Positions 17,118 to 26,220 of a DNA stretch of 64,000 nucleotides are shown in pieces. Below the pieces are notes generated by a model. It had not been told where the DNA came from. It searched no databases and was given only the letters and a program-made list of their open reading frames with translations. A program made the translations under genes and the position numbers. The number at the start of each line of letters is the position of its first letter. The stretch's first letter is position 1. Origin of the DNA: Azophilus sp965215035 (GTDB taxonomy: Bacteria; Pseudomonadota; Gammaproteobacteria; Pseudomonadales; Azotimanducaceae); NCBI GenBank assembly GCA_965215035.1, contig OZ244040.1, positions 310,001 through 374,000 of the forward strand, written 5' to 3'.

Positions 17118-18611
17118 CTACGCCCGCCTCTGGCGGTGCAACAGGCCGCCTAGAATGCCGGCGCAGCACAAGGCCACCAGCCAGCCATCGCCGTGGCGGC
17201 TGTAGGGGGTGCGTCCCAGCATGGTGCGGAACTCGCCCACCAGCACACCCGGCTCGAACTGCGGCAGCGCGCCGGTTACCCGCCCCCGATGATCGACGAT
17301 CATGGTCACCCCGTTGTTGGTGCCCCGCAGCAGCCAGCGGCCGTTCTCCACCGCGCGGGCCCGGGCGATCTGCGCATGCTGCAGGGGGCCGATGCTCGCG
17401 CCAAACCAGGTGTCGTTGGAAACGGTGATCAACACATCCGCACGCGCCGCGGACTCGCGCATCAGGTTACCGTAGGCAATCTCATAACAGATTCCGAGCG
17501 CTGCCCGACCCACCCCCACGTTCAGCAAATCCTGGTGGCGCGGGCCCGCCGTGAATGACGACATGGGCAGGTCGAAGAAGCGAATCAGCCCCCTCAGCAG
17601 GTTTTCCAACGGCACAAACTCGCCGAAGGGAACCAGGCGTCGCTTACTGTAGCGCCCGGTTCCCGCGCCCGTGGCGAGCGCACTGTTGTAAACCAGCCAG
17701 TCGCCGGTGGGCTCGGGGTGCGCGGCGGCGATGCCCAATACAACCGTAGTTGCGAGTTCCTCGCCCCGTTCGTCCAGCATCGCCAACACCGCTTGCGCCT
17801 CGTGCTCGTATAGCGTGATCGCCGCCTCCGGCCAGATAACCAGGTCGGCGCCCCAGTGCGGTTCGCTCAGTTCCAGGTAGCGGTCGACAATCGGCACCCG
17901 GTTCTCCGGCTTCCATTTCTGCGCCTGATCCACGTTGCCCTGCACGAGCGCGGCCCTGTGCACGGCACCCGGTTGCACCCATTCCACCGGCGCCAGCGCC
18001 AAGCCGGCCACCCAGGGCACCAGGGCCAGCACCCCGGCGGCGACCCGCCGGCCACCCGTTAGCGCCACGGTCAGGTATACCGATGTCAAGACAAAACCCA
18101 GGCTCGCCAGACCCACACCGCCGACCGGCAGCAGGTGAACCAGGGGTGTCTCCAGGTGCCCATAGCCCACATAGAGCCAGGGGAACCCGGTGAGAAACCA
18201 GCCAAGCAGCCATTCGCAAGACACCCAAACCGCCACGAACAACGCGGCGTCCAGCAAGGGCGCGCGGCGGCTTGCGACCCGGCCGTACAACCATCCCTGC
18301 AAAAGGGTGAACAACGACAGCCCCGCCACGAACAGCGCCACAAGGAAGACCGCCAAGGGTACGGAAGCACCGCCGTACAGACGCATGCTGACGTAGACCC
18401 AGGATACGCCGACCCCGAACTTGCCGATGCCGAAGGCGAAGCCCAGGGCGGCGGCACGGTGCGGGTGGCGGTTTGCCAGCCAGAACCAACCGCCGATGGA
18501 GAACAGGCCAAGCGGCCACCAGTGGAAGGGTGCCAGGGTTAGCGGCAGCAGCGCGCCGCATCCGAGCGCCAGGGCGAGGGCGGACAACGGGGCGCGCGCC
18601 AGCCCGATCAC
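17118..18611 (-). CDS. lnt: Apolipoprotein N-acyltransferase
   Basis: 497-residue inner-membrane enzyme that adds the third acyl chain to lipoproteins. N-terminal membrane helices (residues 1-210) are followed by a periplasmic nitrilase-like domain holding the catalytic triad: Glu in VIWPEAAI, Lys in SKRRLVPFGEFVP and Cys in LGICYEIAYG. A last membrane helix ends in LHRQRRA. The start overlaps the corC stop by 4 bases (ATGA), giving the usual corC-lnt coupling. Confidence 0.96.
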   Translation of the reverse strand: MIGLARAPLSALALALGCGALLPLTLAPFHWWPLGLFSIGGWFWLANRHPHRAAALGFAFGIGKFGVGVSWVYVSMRLYGGASVPLAVFLVALFVAGLSLFTLLQGWLYGRVASRRAPLLDAALFVAVWVSCEWLLGWFLTGFPWLYVGYGHLETPLVHLLPVGGVGLASLGFVLTSVYLTVALTGGRRVAAGVLALVPWVAGLALAPVEWVQPGAVHRAALVQGNVDQAQKWKPENRVPIVDRYLELSEPHWGADLVIWPEAAITLYEHEAQAVLAMLDERGEELATTVVLGIAAAHPEPTGDWLVYNSALATGAGTGRYSKRRLVPFGEFVPLENLLRGLIRFFDLPMSSFTAGPRHQDLLNVGVGRAALGICYEIAYGNLMRESAARADVLITVSNDTWFGASIGPLQHAQIARARAVENGRWLLRGTNNGVTMIVDHRGRVTGALPQFEPGVLVGEFRTMLGRTPYSRHGDGWLVALCCAGILGGLLHRQRRA

Positions 18612-19468
18612 GACACCCGGGATACCCTTAGCAGCCTCAGCCGCCGCGAATCGGCGGCCAACACCTCAAAGCGCATACCGCCGGCATCGACGAGTTCGCC
18701 GCGCCGGGGGAGGTGGCCGAAAGCCTTCAGTACGATGCCGCCGATGGTGTCGAACTCGTCCTCGCGGAAGTCGACGCCAAAGTAGGCGTTGAAGTCCTCG
18801 ATGGGGGTGGTCGCCTTGACGTTGAACAGTTCCCCCTCCAGTTTGCCGATTGGGCTATCGACATCGATATCGTGCTCATCCTCGATTTCACCAACAATCT
18901 GCTCCAGCACATCCTCAATGGTGACGACACCCGAGACGTGGCCGTACTCGTCCACCACCACCGCCATGTGATTGCGCGTGGCGCGGAAATCCTGCAGCAG
19001 CACGTTCACCCGCTTGCTTTCTGGAATGACCTGGGCGGTGCGAATGCGGTCCTTGAGGTCGAACCCGGCCTGGCCCCCATCGTATAGCAGCGGCAACAAA
19101 TCCTTGGCGTGCAGTATGCCCTTGACATCGTCGAGGTCGTCGCCGATCACCGGAAAGCGCGAGTGCCGGGACTCGATAATCACCTTCAGCAGTTCCCGCA
19201 GCGGCCTGCCCGCCTCCAGATACACCAGTTGCGCACGGGGAATCATGATGTCCCGGGCCTGCATCTCGGAAACCTGCAAAGCGCCGAAAATGATGTTGAG
19301 CGCCTCGCTGTCCATGAGTTGCCGGTCGGCCGCGTCGCGCAGCATCTCCAGCAACTCGCCCCGGTTCTCCGGTTCGTCGCTGAACAGATCCGACAGCCAT
19401 TCCCGAAGCGAACGAAAGCCCCCGTCAAGAACGCGGTCGCCATCGGTTGACCGATAGCTATCGGTCAT
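18608..19468 (-). CDS. corC: CorC/YbeX family CBS-domain protein
   Basis: 286 residues. A tandem CBS pair is centred on the MIPRAQLVYLEAG and VVDEYGHVSGVVTIEDVLEQ stretches, followed by a CorC_HlyC C-terminal domain (DAYFGVDFREDEFDTIGG, then GRRGELV-type ending). The N-terminus has the SLREWLSDLFSDEPENR type seen in YbeX. It is associated with magnesium/cobalt homeostasis and ribosome-linked functions. It overlaps ybeY and lnt by 4 bases on either side, so the genes are translationally coupled. Confidence 0.94.
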   Translation of the reverse strand: MTDSYRSTDGDRVLDGGFRSLREWLSDLFSDEPENRGELLEMLRDAADRQLMDSEALNIIFGALQVSEMQARDIMIPRAQLVYLEAGRPLRELLKVIIESRHSRFPVIGDDLDDVKGILHAKDLLPLLYDGGQAGFDLKDRIRTAQVIPESKRVNVLLQDFRATRNHMAVVVDEYGHVSGVVTIEDVLEQIVGEIEDEHDIDVDSPIGKLEGELFNVKATTPIEDFNAYFGVDFREDEFDTIGGIVLKAFGHLPRRGELVDAGGMRFEVLAADSRRLRLLRVSRVS

Positions 19469-19902
19469 GCCGCGTAGGGGTCGGCAATGCCAACCTCACC
19501 GAGAATAGCGGATTCCAGGGCCTCCATTTCCCGGGCCTCGCGCTCGCCGGCGTGGTCGAACCCCCGAAGATGCAGCACGCCATGTACGACCATATGCGCA
19601 TAGTGGTCGGCCGGCTGCTTGTTCTGCCGCCGCGCCTCGGCCTCGACAACCGGCGCGCAAACGACCACATCGCCTAGGTATCGCTCGCCCGGAACCGCGC
19701 CGCCGGCCGCGAAACTCAGTACGTTGGTCGGCGCATCGACGCCCCGGTACCTGCCGTTCAGCCGGCCGCCCTCCGCCGCGCCGACCACCCGCACGCAGAT
19801 GGCCCCCGCATCGCCCTGCAGCGCCCGCTCCGCCCAGCGGCGTAGCTCCGCCGGGGCGGGCGCGGCACAAGGGCCGGCCGCGAGCTGCACGTCAACCCGC
19901 AT
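19465..19902 (-). CDS. ybeY: Endoribonuclease YbeY
   Basis: 145 residues from ATG 19902 (MRVDVQLAAGPC). The single-metal site HMVVHGVLHLRGFDH carries the three conserved histidines, with the conserved TNVLSFAAG stretch upstream. It acts in 16S rRNA 3'-end maturation and 70S quality control. A longer start at 19953 would overlap ybeZ by 62 bases and adds a basic non-conserved leader, so the internal ATG, with an 11-base overlap, is preferred. Confidence 0.94.
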   Translation of the reverse strand: MRVDVQLAAGPCAAPAPAELRRWAERALQGDAGAICVRVVGAAEGGRLNGRYRGVDAPTNVLSFAAGGAVPGERYLGDVVVCAPVVEAEARRQNKQPADHYAHMVVHGVLHLRGFDHAGEREAREMEALESAILGEVGIADPYAA

Positions 19903-20944
19903 CGCGGCTGGCCTTGCCGCCCCGCCCTGGCGCTTCCTCGGGCTGGCGCGCATAGGCGTTTACGATACGCTGCACCAGGGGATGACGAACCACATCCCTG
20001 GATCCGAAGTGCGTAAAACTGATGCCCTCCACGCCGCGCAGCACGTTGCGCACATTGACCAGGCCCGATTTCTGGCCCGGCGGCAGGTCGATCTGGGTAA
20101 TATCGCCGGTAACCACGGCGGTGGCACCGAAGCCGATGCGCGTCAGGAACATCTTCATCTGCGCCACGGTGGTGTTCTGGCTCTCGTCCAAGATGATAAA
20201 GGCGTTGTTGAGGGTGCGGCCGCGCATGTAGGCCAGGGGCGCCACTTCGATGATGTTGCGCTCGATGGCCTTGTTGACCCGCTCGACACCCATCATCTCG
20301 AACAGCGCATCGTATAACGGCCGCAGGTAGGGATCGATCTTCTGTGCAAGGTCGCCCGGCAGAAACCCCAGTTTCTCGCCCGCCTCCACCGCCGGGCGCA
20401 CCAGCAAAATGCGTGCGACCCGGTCCGTTTCCAGGAACTCGACCGCGCAGGCGACCGCCAGATAGGTCTTGCCGGTGCCAGCCGGGCCAATGCCGAAACT
20501 CAGATCGTGCCCGCGGATGGCCTGGACATAGCTCGTCTGGTTCCGGCCCCGGGGCTGCACGGTTTTCTTGCGGGTGTGAATGACGACGCGCTCATCGTCC
20601 GGTGCCCCCCGGGGCTCCGCCAGCAGCGCCTCGACGCCGGATTCCTGCAGAAAGAGATGCACCAGATCCGGCTCGATGGCCTGGCGCTCGAGCGTCTCGC
20701 GATACAGTTCCGCAAGCAGGGCACCGGCCGCGCGCACCCGCAAATCGGGGCCGCTGATCTGGAAACGGTTGCCCCGGCTGCGAATATGCACGCCGAGCCG
20801 CTTCTCCAAGTGCTTCAGGTTCTGGTCGAATGGGCCACAAAGAACAACCAGGCGGTGTGCATCGTTAGGTTCCAGGCTGATATTCGTGGTGAGTTGCACC
20901 ACCTTGTCTTCCCGCGGCGCGGCGCGGGATTGCTCATCGCTCAA
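19892..20944 (-). CDS. ybeZ: PhoH-family ATPase YbeZ
   Basis: 350 residues. The N-terminal part (residues 20-100) has a KH-like arrangement, followed by a PhoH ATPase domain with Walker A GPAGTGKTYLAV and Walker B FIILDESQNTT, then TRIGFGATAVVTGDITQIDL. It works with YbeY in RNA metabolism. The arginine-rich MSDEQSRAAPREDK start is followed by LTTNISLEPNDAHRL as in other YbeZ proteins. Confidence 0.95.
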   Translation of the reverse strand: MSDEQSRAAPREDKVVQLTTNISLEPNDAHRLVVLCGPFDQNLKHLEKRLGVHIRSRGNRFQISGPDLRVRAAGALLAELYRETLERQAIEPDLVHLFLQESGVEALLAEPRGAPDDERVVIHTRKKTVQPRGRNQTSYVQAIRGHDLSFGIGPAGTGKTYLAVACAVEFLETDRVARILLVRPAVEAGEKLGFLPGDLAQKIDPYLRPLYDALFEMMGVERVNKAIERNIIEVAPLAYMRGRTLNNAFIILDESQNTTVAQMKMFLTRIGFGATAVVTGDITQIDLPPGQKSGLVNVRNVLRGVEGISFTHFGSRDVVRHPLVQRIVNAYARQPEEAPGRGGKASRDAG

Positions 20945-21035
20945 GTGTTCCGGTCACGCCTCTTGTGTACCCCCGTTACCGGCGAACATATAGGCTTCCA
21001 ACCGCTGCATGTCAATGGAAAAAGGCGCACAACCA

Positions 21036-22382
21036 TCAAGCCAGTTCGCCCCGCAGTGAATTCGGCAGGGCCTCGGTGATCCAAACATCGGCGAAATCGC
21101 CAACGAGGCCGCGATTTCCGCAGGGGAAGTTGACCACACGATTGTTTTCCGTACGCCCCTGTAGTTGCCCCGCATGCCGCTTCGCCGCGCCGGTGACCAG
21201 CACGCGCTGGCGGCTGCCGACCATGGCGCCGGCAATGGCGGCGGCCTGGGCGCGGAGGCGATCCTGAAGGATGGCCAACCGGTGTTTCTTGACGGCCAAC
21301 GGGGTCGAATCCGGCAGGCTGGCCGCCGGCGTGCCGGGGCGGGGGCTGTAGATAAAGGAGAAGGACGTATCAAAGCCAATCTGCTCGATGAGCGCCATGG
21401 TCGCGTCGAAGTCCGCTTCCGCCTCCCCCGGAAAACCGACGATAAAGTCAGACGAGATGCTGATGTTCGGGCGCACCGCGCGTAGCTTCCTGATCTTGGA
21501 CTTGTATTCAAGCACGGTATGCCCCCGCTTCATGGCGGCGAGCACCCGGTCGGAACCGGACTGCACCGGCAAGTGCAGGTGATCGACCAGGGCCGGCACT
21601 TCCGCGTATGCCCGCACCAGGTTGTCGGTGAACTCCACCGGATGCGACGTGGTATAGCGAATGCGCTCGATGCCATCGATGGCCGCTACGTAGTGGATCA
21701 GTTCGGCCAAGTCAGCCAGGTCGCCCTCGAGCGGCCCCCGGTAGGCGTTGACATTCTGGCCGAGCAGGTTGACCTCGCGTACCCCCTGGACGGCTAGATG
21801 GCCCACCTCCCGCAGAACATCGTCCACCGGACGGCTAACTTCCTCGCCGCGGGTATAGGGCACCACGCAGAAGGTGCAGTAGCGGCTGCAGCCTTCCATT
21901 ACGGAGACATAGGCGCTAGGGCCATCGGCACCCGGCGGCGGCAACCGGTCGAACTTCTCCACCTCCGGAAAGCTGATATCGACCACCGGGCCGGCAATGC
22001 GCGCCCTGGCCTCGTCAACCATCTGCGGTAGCCGGTGCAGGGTTTGCGGGCCGAAAACGATATCGACGAACGGTGCCCGCCTAGCGAGCGCCGCGCCTTC
22101 TTGGCTGGCGACGCACCCGCCTACACCGATCAGGAGCCCTGGCTTGCGTTCCTTGAGGCCGCGCCAGCGGCCGAGCTGATCGAATACCTTGGCTTGCGCC
22201 TTGTCGCGAATTGAGCAGGTGTTGAGCAGAATGAGATCGGCCTCCGCCGCCGATTCGGCGAGTTCATAGCCGTGGCTTTCCCGCAGCGCATCGGCCATGC
22301 GCGCCGAGTCGTACTCGTTCATCTGGCAGCCGTGGGTCTTCACGAACAGCCGAGCGGGGGCCTGGTTTGGCAAGGTGCGCAT
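21036..22382 (-). CDS. miaB: tRNA-2-methylthio-N6-dimethylallyladenosine synthase
   Basis: 448-residue radical SAM methylthiotransferase. An N-terminal UPF0004 domain (KTHGCQMNEYDSARM, LLNTCSIRDKA, GVGGCVASQEG) supplies the three cysteines of the auxiliary cluster. The radical SAM motif is EGCSRYCTFCVVPYTRG, and a C-terminal TRAM domain ends the protein (LVTGAAKRHAGQLQGRTENN). It modifies A37 of UNN-reading tRNAs. It is first gene of the miaB-ybeZ-ybeY-corC-lnt block, 91 bases from ybeZ. Confidence 0.96.
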   Translation of the reverse strand: MRTLPNQAPARLFVKTHGCQMNEYDSARMADALRESHGYELAESAAEADLILLNTCSIRDKAQAKVFDQLGRWRGLKERKPGLLIGVGGCVASQEGAALARRAPFVDIVFGPQTLHRLPQMVDEARARIAGPVVDISFPEVEKFDRLPPPGADGPSAYVSVMEGCSRYCTFCVVPYTRGEEVSRPVDDVLREVGHLAVQGVREVNLLGQNVNAYRGPLEGDLADLAELIHYVAAIDGIERIRYTTSHPVEFTDNLVRAYAEVPALVDHLHLPVQSGSDRVLAAMKRGHTVLEYKSKIRKLRAVRPNISISSDFIVGFPGEAEADFDATMALIEQIGFDTSFSFIYSPRPGTPAASLPDSTPLAVKKHRLAILQDRLRAQAAAIAGAMVGSRQRVLVTGAAKRHAGQLQGRTENNRVVNFPCGNRGLVGDFADVWITEALPNSLRGELA

Positions 22383-22473
22383 CCGCCTGCCTAGGAACGG
22401 AGCGGGAATCTACTACAGATCGATGGAAATGTAGAACTGCGCATGGAAGCCGACTACCGCCAGCCGAAAAAAT

Positions 22474-22505
22474 CGGTTGCAACCGGGCACGGTTGTACCT
22501 ATATA
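22474..22505 (+). promoter_or_regulatory. Candidate promoter with perfect 12-bp palindrome
   Basis: CGGTTGCAACCG (22474-22485) is a perfect palindrome. It contains TTGCAA as a possible -35, with TATATA (22500-22505) 16 bases downstream as a -10. Transcription would start at or next to the DUF1820 ATG at 22512, a leaderless or very short leader. The palindrome could be a regulator site in the divergent miaB/DUF1820 interval. Confidence 0.35.
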
Positions 22506-22511
22506 GGGGCC

Positions 22512-22847
22512 ATGAGCGACAATCAATCCCACATCTACAAGGTGCTGTTCCACAACATGGGCCAGATCTACGAGGTCTACGCCCACAATATCTACTCCAG
22601 CGACCTGTATGGATTCATCGAGGTGGAAGACTACATCTTCGGCAAGCGTGCCCAGGTGGTCATCGACCCGGGCGAGGACAAACTGCGCACCGAGTTCGAG
22701 GGCGTGCAGCGGAGTTTCATTCCGATGCACACCGTAATTCGCATCGACGAGGTGGAAAAGGAGGGCGTCGCCAAGGTCACCGAGACGACGACCGGCAACG
22801 TCACGCCCTTCCCCATGCCGGTTCCGGGCAACCGGGGCAAGAAATAG
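22512..22847 (+). CDS. DUF1820 family protein
   Basis: 111 residues, small and acidic with no membrane segment. It reads HIYKVLFHNMGQIYEVYA, then YGFIEVEDYIFG and FIPMHTVIRIDEVEKEG, matching the DUF1820 family common in gammaproteobacteria. The role is not known. The start was chosen at MSDNQ because homologues begin there; an upstream extension (22443) reaches across the predicted promoter. Confidence 0.85.
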   Translation: MSDNQSHIYKVLFHNMGQIYEVYAHNIYSSDLYGFIEVEDYIFGKRAQVVIDPGEDKLRTEFEGVQRSFIPMHTVIRIDEVEKEGVAKVTETTTGNVTPFPMPVPGNRGKK

Positions 22848-22860
22848 CCCGCGACGGCCC

Positions 22861-24063
22861 GTGTCGGCAATGATCATTGTGGGGGCGGGGCACGCCGGTG
22901 GCCAGGCCGCCGCCAGCCTGCGGCAGGAAGGCTACGATGGCGAAATCGTCATCATCGGCGACGAGCCCCATATTCCCTACCAGCGACCGCCGCTCTCCAA
23001 GCAGTATCTGGCCGGCGAGCACGGCCTGGAGCGCGTCTATCTGCGCCCCGAGAAGTTCTACGTTGACCGCGACATCCAGATCAGGCCCGGGGTTGCCGTG
23101 ACGGCCATCGACCGTGCCGCACGCACGGTGACCACCGCCGACGGGCAGGTACTTGCCTACACGAAGCTGCTGCTTGCCACCGGTAGCCGCCCGCGCCGGT
23201 TGGCGTTGCAGGGCGGCGACCTGCCGGGCATCCACTATCTGCGCACCATCGGCGACGTAGACGCGATCAAGGCAGAGCTGGCGCCCGGCCGCCGGGTGGT
23301 GGTGGTGGGTGGCGGCTACATCGGCCTGGAGGTCGCCGCGGTTTGCATCGAGGCCGGCTTGCGGGTGCGGGTGGTCGAAATGGAAGACCGCATTCTAAAG
23401 CGGGTCACGACCGCTGCCATGGCGGACTTCTACCACAACCTGCACAGCCGTCGCGGCGTGCGCCTGCACACCGGTATTAGGGTTACCGAGTTCACCGGCA
23501 ATGGCCGGGTCCGCCAAGTGCTGTGCGGCGATACCCGCTTCGATACGGACCTGGTCATCGTCGGCATCGGCATCGTACCCAACGTCGAACTGGCGGCCGC
23601 AGCGGGGCTGGCCTGCGACAACGGCATCGTCGTCGACGACCATTGCCGCACCGCGGACCCGAACATCTACGCCGCCGGAGACTGCACCAATCACCCCAAT
23701 GCCCCGCTCGGCCGCCGCCTGCGCCTGGAGTCTGTGCCGAACGCCATGGAACAGGCGCGCGTCGCGGCCGCCAATATGTGCGGCGGCGACAAGGTCTACG
23801 CCTCGGTGCCCTGGTTCTGGTCCGACCAGTACGACCTGAAGCTACAGATGGTCGGGTTTGCCGCCGATGGCGATACCGAGGTGTTGCGGGGCGACCGGGC
23901 CGGCAACCGTTTCGCCGTCTTTCATCTCGGGGGCGGCGCCATCCGCGCGGTGGATGCCGTCAACAGCCCCAAGGAATTCATGATCTGCCGGCGACTGATC
24001 GGCCGCACGGTGGACGCGGAGGCCCTCGCCAACCCGGCAACGGACTTGAAAACGCTGCTTTAA
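22861..24063 (+). CDS. FAD-dependent ferredoxin reductase (rhodocoxin reductase type)
   Basis: 400 residues with two Rossmann folds: FAD GAGHAGGQAAASLRQ at residue 8, NAD(P) VVVVGGGYIGLEVAA near residue 145, and the second FAD motif IYAAGDCTNHPN. The C-terminal reductase domain contains VPWFWSDQYDLKLQMVG, diagnostic for reductases that feed electrons from NADH to 2Fe-2S ferredoxins for P450s or dioxygenases. Two P450 genes occur in this window (43 and 50 kb) but no ferredoxin gene. It starts at GTG 22861; ATG 22870 is possible. Confidence 0.88.
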   Translation: MSAMIIVGAGHAGGQAAASLRQEGYDGEIVIIGDEPHIPYQRPPLSKQYLAGEHGLERVYLRPEKFYVDRDIQIRPGVAVTAIDRAARTVTTADGQVLAYTKLLLATGSRPRRLALQGGDLPGIHYLRTIGDVDAIKAELAPGRRVVVVGGGYIGLEVAAVCIEAGLRVRVVEMEDRILKRVTTAAMADFYHNLHSRRGVRLHTGIRVTEFTGNGRVRQVLCGDTRFDTDLVIVGIGIVPNVELAAAAGLACDNGIVVDDHCRTADPNIYAAGDCTNHPNAPLGRRLRLESVPNAMEQARVAAANMCGGDKVYASVPWFWSDQYDLKLQMVGFAADGDTEVLRGDRAGNRFAVFHLGGGAIRAVDAVNSPKEFMICRRLIGRTVDAEALANPATDLKTLL

Positions 24064-24438
24064 GCGCCCGGAAACGCGGCCGCCGCTGCCCGTTTCCACC
24101 ACCGAATGCCCACAACCCGCCCGCGGCCTCACCTCACTCGGCACCGCCCCCGCCGAATCCTCGCCCGTCTGGCCAACGCCGCGGTCTCCATCGTGCGCCT
24201 GCACGGGCGCTTCCGGTACCTGCCCCAGGCTCACCGGCACTACGCCGCCCGGCAGGGCGACGCGCTGCGCGAGGTCGTCCGCGCCGCCTGACGCCCCGCG
24301 GCCAACGGTGCCCGTCCGCCCGAACGAACGATCCACGTGGGAATGCACCCCCAAGATCGCTCCGGTCGCCCCCGCCGCGGCATCCCGAGACGTTCCGCGA
24401 TGCATTCGACGCACGTTCCGACACGCAAAACCGCTGCG
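24064..24438. other. Intergenic region, no supported gene
   Basis: 375 bases. Short frames on both strands are arginine/proline-rich without recognisable motifs. A loose inverted repeat (GGAAACG...CGTTTCC, 24070-24096) follows the reductase stop and could help end transcription, but it has no U-run. Confidence 0.5.
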
Positions 24439-25107
24439 CTATGGTACCGAGCAGGCCAGCACCCGGGAGATCTGGCAGAGGCCCCGGCCACTCTCTTCGC
24501 GCCATTGGTTGAAGGCGGCCTGGGTTGCTGCGAGGTCCCGCTTGCTGACCGGCTCCTTGTCCACGACCCGCAACCGCACCAGGGCCTTGACGACATCCTT
24601 TGAGAACATGGGCGTGTCCTTGCCAATGAACCTCAGAAAGTACGACCCGGTGTGGCCACCGAGCCGGTCGCCGCGCCGCTTGAGATCGGCCCACAGACCA
24701 AAGATGTCGGCGGCGGGCCAACCCGCAAGGTAGCTGCCGAAGTTGCCGTGCTCGGCGCGCACTTCAAGAATAAAAGCCGCATTCCTGGGAACGGACCGAA
24801 TCTTCTTGGCGTTGCGGATGATGCCTTCGTCCTGGGCCAGCGCCTCGAGCTCCTCGTCCGACAACATGGCGCAGCGCCTGACGTCGAAGCCGTGAAAGGC
24901 CGCTTCGAAGTTCGGCCACTTGTTCTCGACGATTTTCCAGACAAAGCCGGATCGGAAGATGCACTTGGTCATCTCCGATAGAACCCGGTCGTCCGGCAGG
25001 CGCCTAAGCTCTTCCGCCGATGCGGCCACGGGCAGAAGTTCCTCTAGGGCGGCATCGCCCCCCTTGCGCTCGGCGGCGCACTGAAAGATGCTAGCGAAAC
25101 TCTCCAC
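24439..25107 (-). CDS. DNA-3-methyladenine glycosylase I family protein
   Basis: 222 residues of the HhH-type Tag family. Typical stretches are FRSGFVWKIVENKWPNFEAAF, the helix with LSDEELEALAQDEGIIRNAKKI and NAAFILEV. The cysteine/histidine zinc snap found at the ends of E. coli Tag is absent, so this belongs to the non-zinc branch. By family it excises 3-methyladenine from DNA. The GTG start at 25107 is preferred because AGAGG lies 8 bases upstream. It is divergently arranged with the CULT gene, 26 bases apart. Confidence 0.8.
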   Translation of the reverse strand: MESFASIFQCAAERKGGDAALEELLPVAASAEELRRLPDDRVLSEMTKCIFRSGFVWKIVENKWPNFEAAFHGFDVRRCAMLSDEELEALAQDEGIIRNAKKIRSVPRNAAFILEVRAEHGNFGSYLAGWPAADIFGLWADLKRRGDRLGGHTGSYFLRFIGKDTPMFSKDVVKALVRLRVVDKEPVSKRDLAATQAAFNQWREESGRGLCQISRVLACSVP

Positions 25108-25133
25108 GAATAGTGCCTCTCGAAGGGATTGGC

Positions 25134-25535
25134 ATGATCGACATAATCGACAAGGAGCGTCAAGCGCTCGACCCAAAATTACGCGACCTGCTGCAATGGG
25201 ACGAGGAGGAAGCCGGGGACTTCATCTATTGCGGAACCTGCTCCGCGGTCATCGGGCGCAACACCGACCGCATTGAGATCGACGGCAGCCACGACCATCG
25301 TTTCACCAACCCATACGGCTATCTGTTCCACATCGGCTGCTACCGGGACGCGCTTGGTTGCGGCATCGCCGGCGCACCCGAGGCGGCGGATAGCTGGTTC
25401 ATGGGTTTTCAATGGCGCATTGCCGCCTGCGGCGATTGTCAGCGCCACCTCGGCTGGTACTTCGACCGGGTTGGCCCGGGTGCGGAGCAGGACTTTTTCT
25501 ATGGGCTAATACTCGACCGGATTCAACATGAATGA
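25134..25535 (+). CDS. CULT-domain protein (bacterial cereblon type)
   Basis: 133-residue single-domain protein. Two CxxC pairs (C33/C36 and C99/C102) form the zinc site of a Yippee/CULT fold. Three tryptophans at 88, 94 and 108 have exactly the +6 and +14 spacing of the ligand cage in the bacterial cereblon MsCI4, and lie in SWFMGFQWR and HLGWYF. In eukaryotes this domain is the thalidomide-binding part of cereblon; bacterial stand-alone forms have no agreed function. The ATG at 25134 has GAAGGG just upstream. It overlaps the next gene by 8 bases. Confidence 0.8.
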   Translation: MIDIIDKERQALDPKLRDLLQWDEEEAGDFIYCGTCSAVIGRNTDRIEIDGSHDHRFTNPYGYLFHIGCYRDALGCGIAGAPEAADSWFMGFQWRIAACGDCQRHLGWYFDRVGPGAEQDFFYGLILDRIQHE

Positions 25536-26220
25536 CCACAACCCAGACAGGATCGACCCGGCTCGGTACCAGACCCTGACCTTCGATTGCTACGGTACGC
25601 TAATCGACTGGGAAAACGGCCTGCTCGCCTACCTGCGGCCGCTGTTCGAGCGCCACGATGTGCACGTAATCGATGAGTTCGTGCTGGAGTGCTTCAGCCG
25701 CTACGAACCGGCGGCCCAGGCCGAGGGGGGTTCCTATCGAACGGTGCTTGCCAAGGTACTGCGACGCTTCGGTGAACGGCTCGCGTTCACCCCGGGGGAT
25801 TCCGACCTAGATGGCCTGTCGACCAGCATCGAGCATTGGCAGCCATTCCCCGATACTGTCCCCGCCCTAGAGGGGCTCGCGGAGCGGTTCGATCTAGCCG
25901 TGGTATCGAATGTCGACGACGACCTGTTCGCACTGTCTGCCAAACACCTGCGGGTACCCTTCCAGCAGGTGATCACCGCCCAACAGGTCGGTGTCTACAA
26001 GCCCGCTCCAGAGATGTTCGCCACCGCCCTGGAGCGGGTGCGGGGCCCGGTGCTGCATGTCGCCCAAAGCCGTTTTCACGACATTCTGCCGGCCACCGCC
26101 GCGGGTCTTGACACCGTCTGGATCAACCGGCCATCCCTCGGTGCCGCAAAGCCCGTCGAGGCCCAGCCGACCTGGACCTTCACCAGCCTCGCGGATTTCG
26201 CCGCCGCGGCCCGGGGGTAG
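25528..26220 (+). CDS. HAD type II haloacid dehalogenase-like hydrolase
   Basis: 230 residues. Motif I is LTFDCYGTLIDWENG (nucleophile Asp in FDCYGTL), motif II is VVSNVDDDL, the lysine is in VGVYKPAPEMF, and motif III is LHVAQSRFHDILPA. The pattern is that of (S)-2-haloacid dehalogenases, but many close relatives are general phosphatases. Overlap with the CULT gene implies co-translation. Confidence 0.82.
   Translation: MNDHNPDRIDPARYQTLTFDCYGTLIDWENGLLAYLRPLFERHDVHVIDEFVLECFSRYEPAAQAEGGSYRTVLAKVLRRFGERLAFTPGDSDLDGLSTSIEHWQPFPDTVPALEGLAERFDLAVVSNVDDDLFALSAKHLRVPFQQVITAQQVGVYKPAPEMFATALERVRGPVLHVAQSRFHDILPATAAGLDTVWINRPSLGAAKPVEAQPTWTFTSLADFAAAARG

Noticed and set aside
24106..24291. 61-codon plus-strand frame after the ferredoxin reductase
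   Set aside because: Arg/His-rich without motif or ribosome binding site; competing frames are open on the other strand.
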